DNA from: UBA6136 sp044351045
GTDB lineage: Bacteria; Pseudomonadota; Gammaproteobacteria; Methylococcales; Methylococcaceae
Length of the DNA stretch: 64,000 nucleotides
Direction: 5' to 3'
NCBI GenBank assembly: GCA_044351045.1
Contig: JBILGM010000008.1
Location: 11,578-75,577 of the forward strand
In this document: positions 53,167-62,126 of the stretch, in pieces
How the letters are laid out: each line of letters begins with the position of its first letter
Numbering within the stretch: position 1 is the stretch's first letter
Position numbers and translations under genes: made by a program
Notes under the pieces: model-generated
The model's input: the letters and a program-made list of their open reading frames with translations, nothing else
Database searches by the model: none
Told to the model about the DNA's origin: nothing

Positions 53167-54594
53167 ATGAACACTCAAATACCCCCAGCTTTCTACAACG
53201 AGATGCACACCCAGGATGGTGTGGTTCGTGAAATCTATCAGCGTTACGCTCAGTGGCTGGAGGCCCTGCCGGCTGGTGCGTTGCAGCGCAAGACTGCCGA
53301 GGCCGAGTTGCTATTTCGGCGTCTGGGCATCACCTTTGCCGTGTATGGGGAGGCTGATGGTGGCGAACGCCTGATTCCCTTCGATATCGTGCCGCGTATT
53401 TTTGGTGCCGAGGAGTGGCGACGGCTGGAGCTGGGCATCAAACAAAGGGTGAGGGCGCTTAATGCATTTCTCCATGATATCTATCATGAGCAGGAAATTA
53501 TCCGGGCGGGTGTGATCAGTGCGCATCAGGTGCTGGATAACGCCATGTACCGGACGGAAATGCAGGGAGTGGACCTGCCCAACCGGATCTATGCGCAGAT
53601 TGCCGGCATCGATCTGGTGCGGGTGGGGCAGAACGAGTTTTATGTGCTGGAAGATAATCTTCGCACCCCGTCCGGCGTCTCCTACACGCTTGAAAACCGC
53701 AAGACGATGATGCGATTGTTTCCCGAGCTCTTCGCCCACCATGCGGTGGAGCCGGTAGAGCATTACCCGCAGATGCTGTTGGATACCCTCCGGGAATCGG
53801 CGCCGGATCACGTCAGTAATCCGGTCATCGTCGTCCTGACGCCCGGTGCCTTCAATAGTGCCTATTTCGAACACGCCTTCCTGGCCAGTCAGATGGGCGT
53901 CGAGCTGGTTGAAGGGCAGGATCTTTTCGTGGACCAGAAGAAGGTATACATGCACACCACTGAAGGTCCACAGCAAGTCCATGTGATCTACCGTCGCGTG
54001 GATGACGACTTCCTCGATCCACTCGCCTTCAGGCCCGATTCCATGCTGGGTGTGCCGGGATTGTTCGAGGCTTATCGTAGCGGTCACGTGGCTCTGGCCA
54101 ATGGGGTCGGTGCCGGTGTCGCCGATGATAAGTCCACCTACCTGTTCGTGCCGGACATGATCCAGTTCTACCTGGGCGAGAAACCCCTGCTGTCGAATGT
54201 TCCAACCTGGCGTTTGAGCGAGGCGGATGATCTCAAGTACGTCCTCGAGCATCTGCCGGAGCTGGTGGTGAAGGAAGTTCAGGGTTCCGGCGGCTACGGC
54301 ATGCTGGTCGGGCCGACCAGTTCCAAGGCGGAAATCGAGGCTTACCGGCAACGCATTCTTTCAGAGCCCGCCAATTTCATTGCGCAGCCCACGTTGGCGC
54401 TATCGGCTTGTCCTACGCTGGTGGAATCCGGCGTCGCACCGCGTCATGTCGACTTACGCCCCTTCGTCCTATCGGGTAAGGATATTCGATTGGTACCCGG
54501 TGGACTCACCCGGGTTGCGCTAAAGGAAGGTTCGCTCGTCGTCAATTCGTCTCAAGGTGGCGGCACCAAGGATACTTGGGTATTAGAGGACTAA
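53167..54594 (+). CDS. Circularly permuted ATP-grasp protein (type 2)
   Basis: A 475-residue member of the circularly permuted ATP-grasp family found beside alpha-E and transglutaminase genes. Family marks are FRRLGITFAVYG, RLIPFDIVPRIF, IDLVRVGQNEFYVLEDNLRT and PSGVSYTLENR, plus KEVQGSGGYGMLVGP for the nucleotide loop. It is predicted to make an amide bond from a carboxylate, ATP and an amine, perhaps building a peptide. The substrate is unknown. It is the first gene of the operon, three bases before the alpha-E gene, and has no Shine-Dalgarno sequence. Confidence 0.92.
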   Translation: MNTQIPPAFYNEMHTQDGVVREIYQRYAQWLEALPAGALQRKTAEAELLFRRLGITFAVYGEADGGERLIPFDIVPRIFGAEEWRRLELGIKQRVRALNAFLHDIYHEQEIIRAGVISAHQVLDNAMYRTEMQGVDLPNRIYAQIAGIDLVRVGQNEFYVLEDNLRTPSGVSYTLENRKTMMRLFPELFAHHAVEPVEHYPQMLLDTLRESAPDHVSNPVIVVLTPGAFNSAYFEHAFLASQMGVELVEGQDLFVDQKKVYMHTTEGPQQVHVIYRRVDDDFLDPLAFRPDSMLGVPGLFEAYRSGHVALANGVGAGVADDKSTYLFVPDMIQFYLGEKPLLSNVPTWRLSEADDLKYVLEHLPELVVKEVQGSGGYGMLVGPTSSKAEIEAYRQRILSEPANFIAQPTLALSACPTLVESGVAPRHVDLRPFVLSGKDIRLVPGGLTRVALKEGSLVVNSSQGGGTKDTWVLED

Positions 54595-54597
54595 ATC

Positions 54598-55575
54598 ATG
54601 TTGTCACGTACTGCAGAAAACCTGTTCTGGATGGCCCGCCATATTGAGCGGGCCGAAAACACCGCGCGCATACTGGACGTGGCGCTACGTTCGTCGCTGT
54701 TGCCGCTCGATATGGAAGGGGCCGAGGCTTACCTGTGGTACGCCCCGCTTAATATCACCGGTTGTGCCCATGGCTATGAGGCAAAGTATGGTCTGGCCAG
54801 GGCCGATGCCGTGACACATTACATGGCCCTGGATCCGGATAATCCTTCCAGCATCTTCAGTTGTCTGCGTCAGGCACGCGAAAATGCCCGCACCGTCCGC
54901 GGCGCGATCACTTCAGAAATGTGGGAGGTCATCAATTCCACCTGGCTGGAAATGAGCCGCCTGTCGCAGACGATGAGCGATGAGAGCTTTACCGAATTTT
55001 TCGAGTGGGTGAAAGAGCGTTCGCATCTTTTCCGCGGAGTCACCCTAGGCACCATCCTTAAGGACATTGCGCTCAACTTCATCCGGTTGGGCACTTTTCT
55101 CGAGCGTGCCGATAATACGGCGCGTATCCTCGACGTTAAATATCACATCCTGTTACCCAGCGTCGCCGATGTCGGTGGAGCAGTCGACTACTATCAATGG
55201 GGCTCATTGCTCAAGTCGGTGAGCGCATTCGAGGCTTACCGCAAAACCTATCGGGACGTGATTTCACCGCTGCGTGTGGCGGAACTGTTCATATTGCGAG
55301 ACGATATGCCGCGTTCCCTTCACGCCTGCATGAATGAGGTAGAGACCGCTTTGATTGCCATCAATGGCACATCGGGACGGGAAGCACGCCGGTTGGCAGG
55401 TGAGATACATGCCCAGCTGCATTTCGGTCGGATCGAAGATGTCTTTACCTGTGGGCTGCATGAATATCTGACGGCTTTCCTGGAAAACACCGATCTGTTG
55501 GGGGGTGAAATCCGCAGCGCTTATCTGTCGCATGGGGACCCCATGTCGCTGATGTCTATGAGGCAGGCGGCCTGA
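54598..55575 (+). CDS. Alpha-E domain protein
   Basis: A 325-residue all-helical protein of the alpha-E (DUF403) family. The conserved start is MLSRTAENLFWMARHIERAE followed by NTARILDV, and the motif is repeated inside as FIRLGTFLERADNTARILDV. Family members always accompany the circularly permuted ATP-grasp proteins and probably form its partner subunit. It follows that gene by three bases, suggesting equal synthesis. No catalytic residues are known. Confidence 0.92.
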   Translation: MLSRTAENLFWMARHIERAENTARILDVALRSSLLPLDMEGAEAYLWYAPLNITGCAHGYEAKYGLARADAVTHYMALDPDNPSSIFSCLRQARENARTVRGAITSEMWEVINSTWLEMSRLSQTMSDESFTEFFEWVKERSHLFRGVTLGTILKDIALNFIRLGTFLERADNTARILDVKYHILLPSVADVGGAVDYYQWGSLLKSVSAFEAYRKTYRDVISPLRVAELFILRDDMPRSLHACMNEVETALIAINGTSGREARRLAGEIHAQLHFGRIEDVFTCGLHEYLTAFLENTDLLGGEIRSAYLSHGDPMSLMSMRQAA

Positions 55576-55607
55576 GAGTCCCTCCACCCTGTTTTTTCTA
55601 AAAAATC

Positions 55608-56372
55608 ATGACTTATTGTGTTGCCTTGAAATTGAACTCCGGCATGGTGTTCGCCTCCGACTCTCGAACCAACGCCGGGGTTGATCAGATTGCCTGCTTC
55701 AAGAAAATGCGCAGCTTCATCAATCCTGGTGAGCGCGCCATCGTCATTTTGAGTTCCGGCAATCTGTCCATCACCCAGAATGCCATCAACCTGCTGGAAC
55801 AGCAGGGGCGTCATCCGGAGCAGCGGAATATCTGGAACGTCGAGTCGATGTTTGACGTAGCGCAGTTGCTGGGTGAATGTCTGCGTTCCGTTCGCGAGCA
55901 TGATGGGGTTTTCCTGGCCCAGAGCAACGTGGATGCCGGCGCCAACTTCATCGTCGGCGGTCAGATCCGCGGCGAGCGCATGCGTCTCTGCTTGGTCTAT
56001 GCCGAGGGTAATTTCATCGAGGCGGGCGATGAAACGCCCTATTTCCAGATCGGCGAGACCAAATACGGCAAGCCGATCCTCGATCGAGTCATCAAGCCGG
56101 ATACGCCATTGAATGATGCCATCAAGTGCGTTCTGGTGTCTTTTGATTCCACCATGCGCAGTAATCTCTCCGTGGGTTTGCCCATCGATCTGGCCTGTTA
56201 TGGCGAATCTAGTTTTTTTCTCGATCTCGAACAGCACATCACACAGGAAGATCCGTACTTCTCGCAAATCAGCAAGCGCTGGAGTGACGGATTGCGGGGT
56301 GTGTTTGCCTCCTTACCGAATCCGGACTGGCTAAACGAGCCAAAGGGCTCGCCCGACCCCACCTTCCTGTAA
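55608..56372 (+). CDS. Anbu, bacterial proteasome homologue
   Basis: A 254-residue Ntn-hydrolase of the Anbu type. The family start MTYCVALKLNSGMVFASDSR places Thr2 as the nucleophile once Met is removed, without a propeptide. The FKKMRSF stretch, with the predicted catalytic lysine, and the Asp in the ASDSRTNAG stretch are present. Other Anbu proteins assemble into helical or open-ring particles and show very weak peptidase activity, so the true substrate is not known. It sits between alpha-E and the large transglutaminase. Confidence 0.93.
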   Translation: MTYCVALKLNSGMVFASDSRTNAGVDQIACFKKMRSFINPGERAIVILSSGNLSITQNAINLLEQQGRHPEQRNIWNVESMFDVAQLLGECLRSVREHDGVFLAQSNVDAGANFIVGGQIRGERMRLCLVYAEGNFIEAGDETPYFQIGETKYGKPILDRVIKPDTPLNDAIKCVLVSFDSTMRSNLSVGLPIDLACYGESSFFLDLEQHITQEDPYFSQISKRWSDGLRGVFASLPNPDWLNEPKGSPDPTFL

Positions 56373-56397
56373 CGAAAGCAAGACCGAGCTTCATGCC

Positions 56398-59300
56398 ATG
56401 ACGATCCGTGTCGCGCTGCATCACAAGTCGCACTATGTCTTCGACCGACCGGTGGTGGCTGCACCGCATGAAATTCGCCTTCGGCCCGCCGCCCATGCCC
56501 GCACCCCGATATCAGGCTATTCACTGAAGATTCTGCCAGCGCAGCACTTCATTCACTGGCAACAGGATGCCTACGGCAACTTCGTGGCGCGCCTGACTTT
56601 TCCCGAGCCAACGTGCGAGATCGATATCACGGTCGACCTGCTGGCCGACATGACAGTCATCAACCCTTTCGATTTCTTTGTCGAGGAGTGGGCCGAGCAC
56701 TACCCCTTCAGCTATCCCGAGCAAATGGCCTCGGAGTTGGCCCCTTTCCTGGAAATCGACACGCCTGGTTCGCTCTTTGAGTCCTGGCTTTTAGCATTCC
56801 GCCGGGAAATTCCGGTCGGTATCAGCACGACCAATCTGCTCGTATTGATCAACCAGCGAGTCCAGCAAGCTGTCTCTTATCTGATTCGGCTGGAGCCCGG
56901 TGTCCAAAGCTGCGAGGAAACGCTGGCGAAGCAGTCCGGTTCCTGTCGTGACAGTGCCTGGCTGCTGGTGCAGTTGCTGCGGCATCTTGGTATTGCTGCA
57001 CGCTTTGTGTCCGGCTATCTGATCCAGCTGGTGGCCGATGAGAAGCCGCTGGAGGGTCCGGCCGGACCGACGGCGGATTTCACCGATCTGCATGCCTGGT
57101 GTGAAGCTTATATCCCTGGTGCCGGTTGGGTCGGAATGGATGCGACGTCCGGTCTGCTGGCCGGGGAAGGGCATATCCCGCTGGCCGTTTCAGCCTTGCC
57201 GACCTCCGCCGCTCCCGTGATTGGCATGACCAGTGTCTGTGATGCCACGCTGGATGTGAGCATGATCGTCACTCGCCTGCACGAAGATCCGCGCGTCACC
57301 AAGCCCTATACCGAAGCGCAGTGGGACGAGGTGCGAGCCCTGGGCCGGCAGATTGATGAGGACCTGAAGGTCGGGGATGTCCGGTTGACGCAAGGTGGTG
57401 AGCCGACCTTTGTTTCTGCGGACAACATGGACGGTCCGGAGTGGAACATTGCTGCGCTGGGTGACGAAAAATGGGCTCTGGCCAACCAATTGATCCGGCG
57501 GATGCAGCCCCAGTTCGCGTTCGGCGCCCTATTGCACTTTGGTCAGGGCAAGTGGTACCCGGGGGAACTCCTGCCACGCTGGGCCTTGAATCTATTCTGG
57601 CGCGTTGACGGCATGCCCGTCTGGCGGGATGGCGCCTGCCTGGCACAGGCGGCGGACGACAGGCTCTCTCTAGGCTCGGCCGAATCCTTCGGCAAGGCGT
57701 TGACGACCCATCTGGGGTTAAATCCCGGCTATCTCATTCCCGCATTCGAGGACCCCTGGCTGGCGCTTGACGAAGAGAGCCGTTTGCCCGCCAACGTTGA
57801 CCTGCATGCCGCCGAGCTGGAGCATCCTGCCATTCGCCAGACACTCGCCCGCCAATTGCGCGCGGGCTTGGCCACCGGGGTCGGTTATGTCCTGCCGATC
57901 AAGTCGATGGACACCATGAATCCGTCGCGCTGGAAATCCAGCCGCTGGCCATTGGTGCATGATCGCTTGTATGTGCTGCCGGGTGACTCGCCCATGGGTT
58001 TGCGTTTGCCCCTGAGCAGTCTGCCCTGGGTCGCTCCCGAGGATTTTGAGCTCGAGTTGCCGCTCGATCCTTTTGCGGCCCGTGACTCGCTGACGGAGGG
58101 GCAGCGTGCCAAGCATCCGGGAAAAGCCGACCCGATAGATGACGAACCCGCCGCAGGTGAGGTGATTCACACGGCACTGGCGCTGGAGGTTCGTGACGGC
58201 ATTCTTTATGTCTTCTTGCCGCCAATTACTCGTCTTGAGGCCTGGCTGGAACTGGTGTCCGCCATTGAAACCTGTGCCGTCGAACTGAAGCAGCCAGTTC
58301 GGCTGGAGGGCTATGCGCCGCCCCGTGACCCGCGTCTGCTATCGTTATCGGTGACACCCGATCCGGGAGTGATCGAGGTGAACATTCATCCGTCCGAAAG
58401 CTGGGAAACGCTGGAGCACCGCACGCGCATTCTGTATGAAGAAGCCCGGCGAACCCGTCTGGCCACCGAGAAATTCATGCTGGACGGACGCCATACCGGT
58501 ACCGGTGGCGGTAATCACATTACGCTGGGTGGGGGCACTCCGGCAGACAGTCCGTTTCTGCGGCGACCCGATCTGCTCAAGAGTCTTATCACCTACTGGC
58601 AACAGCACCCTTCGCTCTCGTATCTCTTTTCCGGTCAATTCATTGGCCCGACCAGTCAGGCGCCACGCGTGGATGAAGCCCGGGATGACAACCTTTACGA
58701 GTTGGAGATTGCGTTCCAGCAAATCGAGTCCCGGCTGAGGCCGGGCAAGGAGACTGCCCAGCCCTGGTTGGTGGATCGATTGTTGCGGAATCTGCTGATC
58801 GACATGACCGGCAATACCCATCGTGCCGAGTTTTGTATTGACAAACTCTACTCCCCGGATTCCGCGACGGGGCGGCTTGGCTTGCTGGAGTTGCGCGCCT
58901 TCGAGATGCCGCCGCATTACCAGATGAGTCTGGTTCAGGCCTTGTTGCTGCGGGCGCTGGTCGCCCGTTTCTGGAAGACCCCCTATGCCGGAAAACTGGT
59001 TTACTGGGACACGGCCCTCCATGACCGCTTCATGCTCCCGCATTTCATCGAGGCAGATATCCGCGATATCGCCCGTGACCTGCGGTCTGCGGGCTATGCC
59101 TTCGATGACGCCTGGTTTTCGCCCTTTCTGGAGTTCCGCTTCCCGCGTTATGGCAGTGTGGTCTACGAAGGGGTGAAGCTGGAGTTACGGCAAGCGATAG
59201 AGCCTTGGCACGTGTTGGGCGAGGAGGTCAGCACGGGCGGTACAGCGCGCTATGTCGATTCCTCGGTGGAACGTCTACAGATCAAGATCAACGGGATGAC

Positions 59301-59685
59301 CGGCACCCGTCACCAGGTCATCTGCAATGGCCGGCTTTTGCCGCTGCATCCGACCGGAGTCCCCGGCGAGTTTGTTGCAGCGGTCAGGTTCAAGGCTTGG
59401 GCACCGCCTTCTGCTTTGCATCCCAGTATCGGCGTGCATGCGCCTCTGGTGTTTGATTTGGTGGATAGCTGGAATGGCCGCGCCATCGGCGGTTGCACTT
59501 ATCACGTCAGTCACCCGGGCGGACGCAACTATGACACCTTCCCGGTCAATGCCAATGAGGCCGAAGCCCGTCGCCGCGCAAGGTTCTGGGAGCATGGCCA
59601 TACCCCGGGCGCGCTGCGGGTGCGCGATGAACCCCCGAACCCCCGTTTTCCCCTGACCCTCGACCTTCGCTGGAAACCCCTTTAA
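56398..59685 (+). CDS. Transglutaminase-like protein with DUF2126 region
   Basis: A 1095-residue protein. An N-terminal Bact_transglu_N domain (ALHHKSHYVFDRPV) leads to a transglutaminase core with the triad C183 (GSCRDSAW), H232 (DLHAWCEAY) and D248 (VGMDATSG). From about residue 340 a long DUF2126 region follows (LTQGGEPTFVSADNMDGPEW, GTGGGNHITLGG, GNTHRAEFCIDKLYSP). The same two-part protein accompanies ATP-grasp and alpha-E genes in many bacteria. The reaction may be peptidase-like or amide-forming. It starts 25 bases after Anbu. Confidence 0.92.
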   Translation: MTIRVALHHKSHYVFDRPVVAAPHEIRLRPAAHARTPISGYSLKILPAQHFIHWQQDAYGNFVARLTFPEPTCEIDITVDLLADMTVINPFDFFVEEWAEHYPFSYPEQMASELAPFLEIDTPGSLFESWLLAFRREIPVGISTTNLLVLINQRVQQAVSYLIRLEPGVQSCEETLAKQSGSCRDSAWLLVQLLRHLGIAARFVSGYLIQLVADEKPLEGPAGPTADFTDLHAWCEAYIPGAGWVGMDATSGLLAGEGHIPLAVSALPTSAAPVIGMTSVCDATLDVSMIVTRLHEDPRVTKPYTEAQWDEVRALGRQIDEDLKVGDVRLTQGGEPTFVSADNMDGPEWNIAALGDEKWALANQLIRRMQPQFAFGALLHFGQGKWYPGELLPRWALNLFWRVDGMPVWRDGACLAQAADDRLSLGSAESFGKALTTHLGLNPGYLIPAFEDPWLALDEESRLPANVDLHAAELEHPAIRQTLARQLRAGLATGVGYVLPIKSMDTMNPSRWKSSRWPLVHDRLYVLPGDSPMGLRLPLSSLPWVAPEDFELELPLDPFAARDSLTEGQRAKHPGKADPIDDEPAAGEVIHTALALEVRDGILYVFLPPITRLEAWLELVSAIETCAVELKQPVRLEGYAPPRDPRLLSLSVTPDPGVIEVNIHPSESWETLEHRTRILYEEARRTRLATEKFMLDGRHTGTGGGNHITLGGGTPADSPFLRRPDLLKSLITYWQQHPSLSYLFSGQFIGPTSQAPRVDEARDDNLYELEIAFQQIESRLRPGKETAQPWLVDRLLRNLLIDMTGNTHRAEFCIDKLYSPDSATGRLGLLELRAFEMPPHYQMSLVQALLLRALVARFWKTPYAGKLVYWDTALHDRFMLPHFIEADIRDIARDLRSAGYAFDDAWFSPFLEFRFPRYGSVVYEGVKLELRQAIEPWHVLGEEVSTGGTARYVDSSVERLQIKINGMTGTRHQVICNGRLLPLHPTGVPGEFVAAVRFKAWAPPSALHPSIGVHAPLVFDLVDSWNGRAIGGCTYHVSHPGGRNYDTFPVNANEAEARRRARFWEHGHTPGALRVRDEPPNPRFPLTLDLRWKPL

Positions 59686-59700
59686 ATCAGGAAAATGTCC

Positions 59701-60921
59701 ATGTACTGCTCTACTGCCATGCCACGCTTCGGTGACAAGAAAAACTCCGACTTTTTTGAGGAGTACCTGGTGCGCTTGCTAGAGGAACGTGATCGTTCCG
59801 GCCTGACCGAGATGATCGGCGGTATAGAGGCCATGATCATCAGTGTCGAACCCGGTAAATCTGTGGAGTACATCGCCGAACTGGCACTTATGACCCCCTA
59901 CCAGTACTTGGTCACCCTTGATAGCGAGAAGCATCTCACCCACGTCCTGCGCATCGATATGAATTCGCCGGACATCCTATTGCGTGAAACCAAGAAGCCG
60001 GACCACATCGATATCTTTCGCAGCCTCAATGATCTTTACCCGGTCGGATCAAGACGGCCGCATAGTCGTTATCTGGGCGAGATTCTGCTGACATCGGATC
60101 GCCATCAGGTCGTTGCCTTGCAGCAGCAGCGGGAATTCCGCTTCTTCCAGGTCGGACAACTGGCCGAACTGGATCTGCCGCTCAATGTCAGTCTCTCCAA
60201 ACCCTCACCCTATACCCAGAATGTGGTGGGCTACATGGAGCGACCGGTGGACGGTATTCGTGTCTATCAGCATGGAGAATGCATCATTCTTCCCACGGCC
60301 CAGGCCGCAAATAACCGCGGCAAGGAGATGCAGGAGCGACTGGGTATCAAGGAATTTCTCTGCCCAGTGGACCATCTGGCGACGCGTGTTTACAGCCAGA
60401 ACCGGGAAGCGGCGTTGTTGGAATATCTCGCTCTTTCCAGCTACTACTATTGGGGTAGCTATGACATCAAGGATCAGAACTCCTCGACCAATGTCACCAA
60501 AAGCATCCGTCAGGTGCCGGAATCCGTCAGCCCGGCGAAGGTCTTCACCGCCAATAACCATCCCTACTGTGTCAATCATCTCGATCAGTTGCCCAGCCCG
60601 ACGGAGACGTTCGTGCGCAACTATGGCCCCCGGCTACATCACATTGCGGTCGAGGTCAAGGACGGCCAGAGGGACGGCAAGGAATATATCGACATCGTGG
60701 TCGATGCCATCGCCGGTCAGGGCAAGGGCTTCCTGCTGGAAACGATTGGTTCAAGGAGCGAGGGGCTCAAACAAATCTTCTCATCCGCCTCGGACTTCTC
60801 CTCGCTGATCATTGAATACGTCCAGCGCTTTGGCGATTTCCAAGGTTTCTTCACCAAGGACAATGTCGCCCAACTGACCTTTGCGGCCGGGCAGGAGGAG
60901 GGCGTCAAAGAGGATATTTGA
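59701..60921 (+). CDS. Two-domain VOC protein related to 4-hydroxyphenylpyruvate dioxygenase
   Basis: A 406-residue protein without an assigned function. Its C-terminal half carries the three iron-ligand contexts of HPPD: H225 in CPVDHLATRV, H314 in LHHIAVEV, and E372 in LIIEYVQRFGD followed by FFTKDNVAQL, which resembles the GFGxGNFKALF tail. The N-terminal half has an EYLVRLLEERDRSG helix and unfamiliar beta strands. The ATG at 59701 is chosen because AGGA lies eight bases before it, with an ATG two codons upstream. It follows the DUF2126 gene by fifteen bases and overlaps the next start. Confidence 0.8.
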   Translation: MYCSTAMPRFGDKKNSDFFEEYLVRLLEERDRSGLTEMIGGIEAMIISVEPGKSVEYIAELALMTPYQYLVTLDSEKHLTHVLRIDMNSPDILLRETKKPDHIDIFRSLNDLYPVGSRRPHSRYLGEILLTSDRHQVVALQQQREFRFFQVGQLAELDLPLNVSLSKPSPYTQNVVGYMERPVDGIRVYQHGECIILPTAQAANNRGKEMQERLGIKEFLCPVDHLATRVYSQNREAALLEYLALSSYYYWGSYDIKDQNSSTNVTKSIRQVPESVSPAKVFTANNHPYCVNHLDQLPSPTETFVRNYGPRLHHIAVEVKDGQRDGKEYIDIVVDAIAGQGKGFLLETIGSRSEGLKQIFSSASDFSSLIIEYVQRFGDFQGFFTKDNVAQLTFAAGQEEGVKEDI

Positions 60922-61745
60922 TGGAGAAGACCACGCCTGACCCTCTGATTTGGCTGCGAACCCGCTGTGAAATGGATTTCGAAGTGGAGGTGCCAACCCC
61001 CTTCATTTTGATGTTGAGACCACGCAATAACGCTCAACAGTGGATTGGGCGAGAGTCCTACCTGCTGAAGCCGATTGTCCCGGTCTTTGAATACACCGAT
61101 AGGTTTGGCAATCTCTGTCAGCGCCTGGTTGCGTCGCCCGGTCAGTTCTCCGTGCACACCAGCGCGGATATACACGCGCAAAGGCACATTGATAGCATGC
61201 CGGGTGCGCCGTTTGATGAGGTGCAAACCCTTCCCGAGGAGGTGCTGGGCTATTTGTTGCCTACCCGATATTGCGAGTCTGATCGGTTTATCGACCTGAG
61301 TCAGGAGATCGTCGTGGGTGTCAAACCCGGGTATGACCAAGTGGCCACCATCAACCAATGGCTCCGTCGGAACATATGCTTCAACCCCAATTCGCTTAAA
61401 TTTCAGCTGTCTGCGGTGGAAACCTTTCAGGCGGGCGAGGGCGTATGCCGGGAGATTGCCCACCTGGGAATCGCGCTATGTCGTGCCCTGTGTATTCCGG
61501 CGCGAATGTCGGTGGGATATCTGTTTGGTCTGCAACCCATGGATTTCCATGCCTGGTTTGAAGCCTATGTGGGTGGTCGCTGGTATACATTCGACCCCAC
61601 TCAGTCGGAGCCCCGCGGAGGAAGGGTTGTGGTGGCCTACGGCCATGATGCGGCCGATGTGGCGATCTACAATCAGTTTGGCCCGGCGGTTTATCCGAAA
61701 CACATGAACGTGTCTGTCGAAGAATTACCGGAACTGGCTAAATAA
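60921..61745 (+). CDS. Second, short transglutaminase-like protein
   Basis: A 274-residue cytoplasmic protein (no signal peptide) with an N-terminal beta domain (FEVEVPTPFILMLRPRN) and a transglutaminase core. The triad is C176 (GEGVCREIAHLG), H210 (MDFHAWFEAYV) and D225 (WYTFDPTQ). Its ATG shares a base with the VOC gene stop (TGATG), so the two are translationally coupled. It is a paralogue of the N-terminal part of the DUF2126 protein, and it closes the six-gene operon. Confidence 0.9.
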   Translation: MEKTTPDPLIWLRTRCEMDFEVEVPTPFILMLRPRNNAQQWIGRESYLLKPIVPVFEYTDRFGNLCQRLVASPGQFSVHTSADIHAQRHIDSMPGAPFDEVQTLPEEVLGYLLPTRYCESDRFIDLSQEIVVGVKPGYDQVATINQWLRRNICFNPNSLKFQLSAVETFQAGEGVCREIAHLGIALCRALCIPARMSVGYLFGLQPMDFHAWFEAYVGGRWYTFDPTQSEPRGGRVVVAYGHDAADVAIYNQFGPAVYPKHMNVSVEELPELAK

Positions 61746-61859
61746 TCATTCAACGGTCAGATTGTTGAGTTGGGAAAGCGAACGTCAATCCCGGTTATAC
61801 CTCAATCCAGACCAGTCAAGCTCCCCGCCATCCAGGCAAGGGGCTGGCTAAGACTAATG

Positions 61860-61982
61860 TCAGTCATGTTCCTTCAAAGTCTTTATGACTAGGCGGATGA
61901 AAATGCCGAGACTGACCAACATGGAAAAATGACCGTACTTGTAAGGATTTCCATTGCACGTACCTCGGGTGATTGAATGCAC
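61860..61982 (-). CDS. Possible 40-residue membrane peptide
   Basis: On the minus strand a GTG at 61982 opens a 40-codon frame containing NPYKYGHFSMLVSLGIFIRL followed by VIKTLKEHD and a stop. It has one hydrophobic segment and a basic C-terminal end, like a small bitopic protein. There is no clear Shine-Dalgarno sequence, and a TAG lies seven codons further up. The rest of 61746-62126 shows nothing I can identify. This call is weak. Confidence 0.25.
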   Translation of the reverse strand: MHSITRGTCNGNPYKYGHFSMLVSLGIFIRLVIKTLKEHD

Positions 61983-62126
61983 TGACAAGATGATGCACTA
62001 CAACCTTGTTGGGAAGAAGCTGTGGGCGCGCATTCTGTTTCCAGATAGTGTGCAATGAGTCAATAACGGGTCATATTTGTGCGTCATCGAGCTCTTTTAG
62101 CGCATTCGGGTGGACATAACCTCTGG

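Noticed and set aside
53311..54351. Open frame of 346 codons on the minus strand
   Set aside because: It lies wholly antisense to the well-supported ATP-grasp gene and has no family signature.
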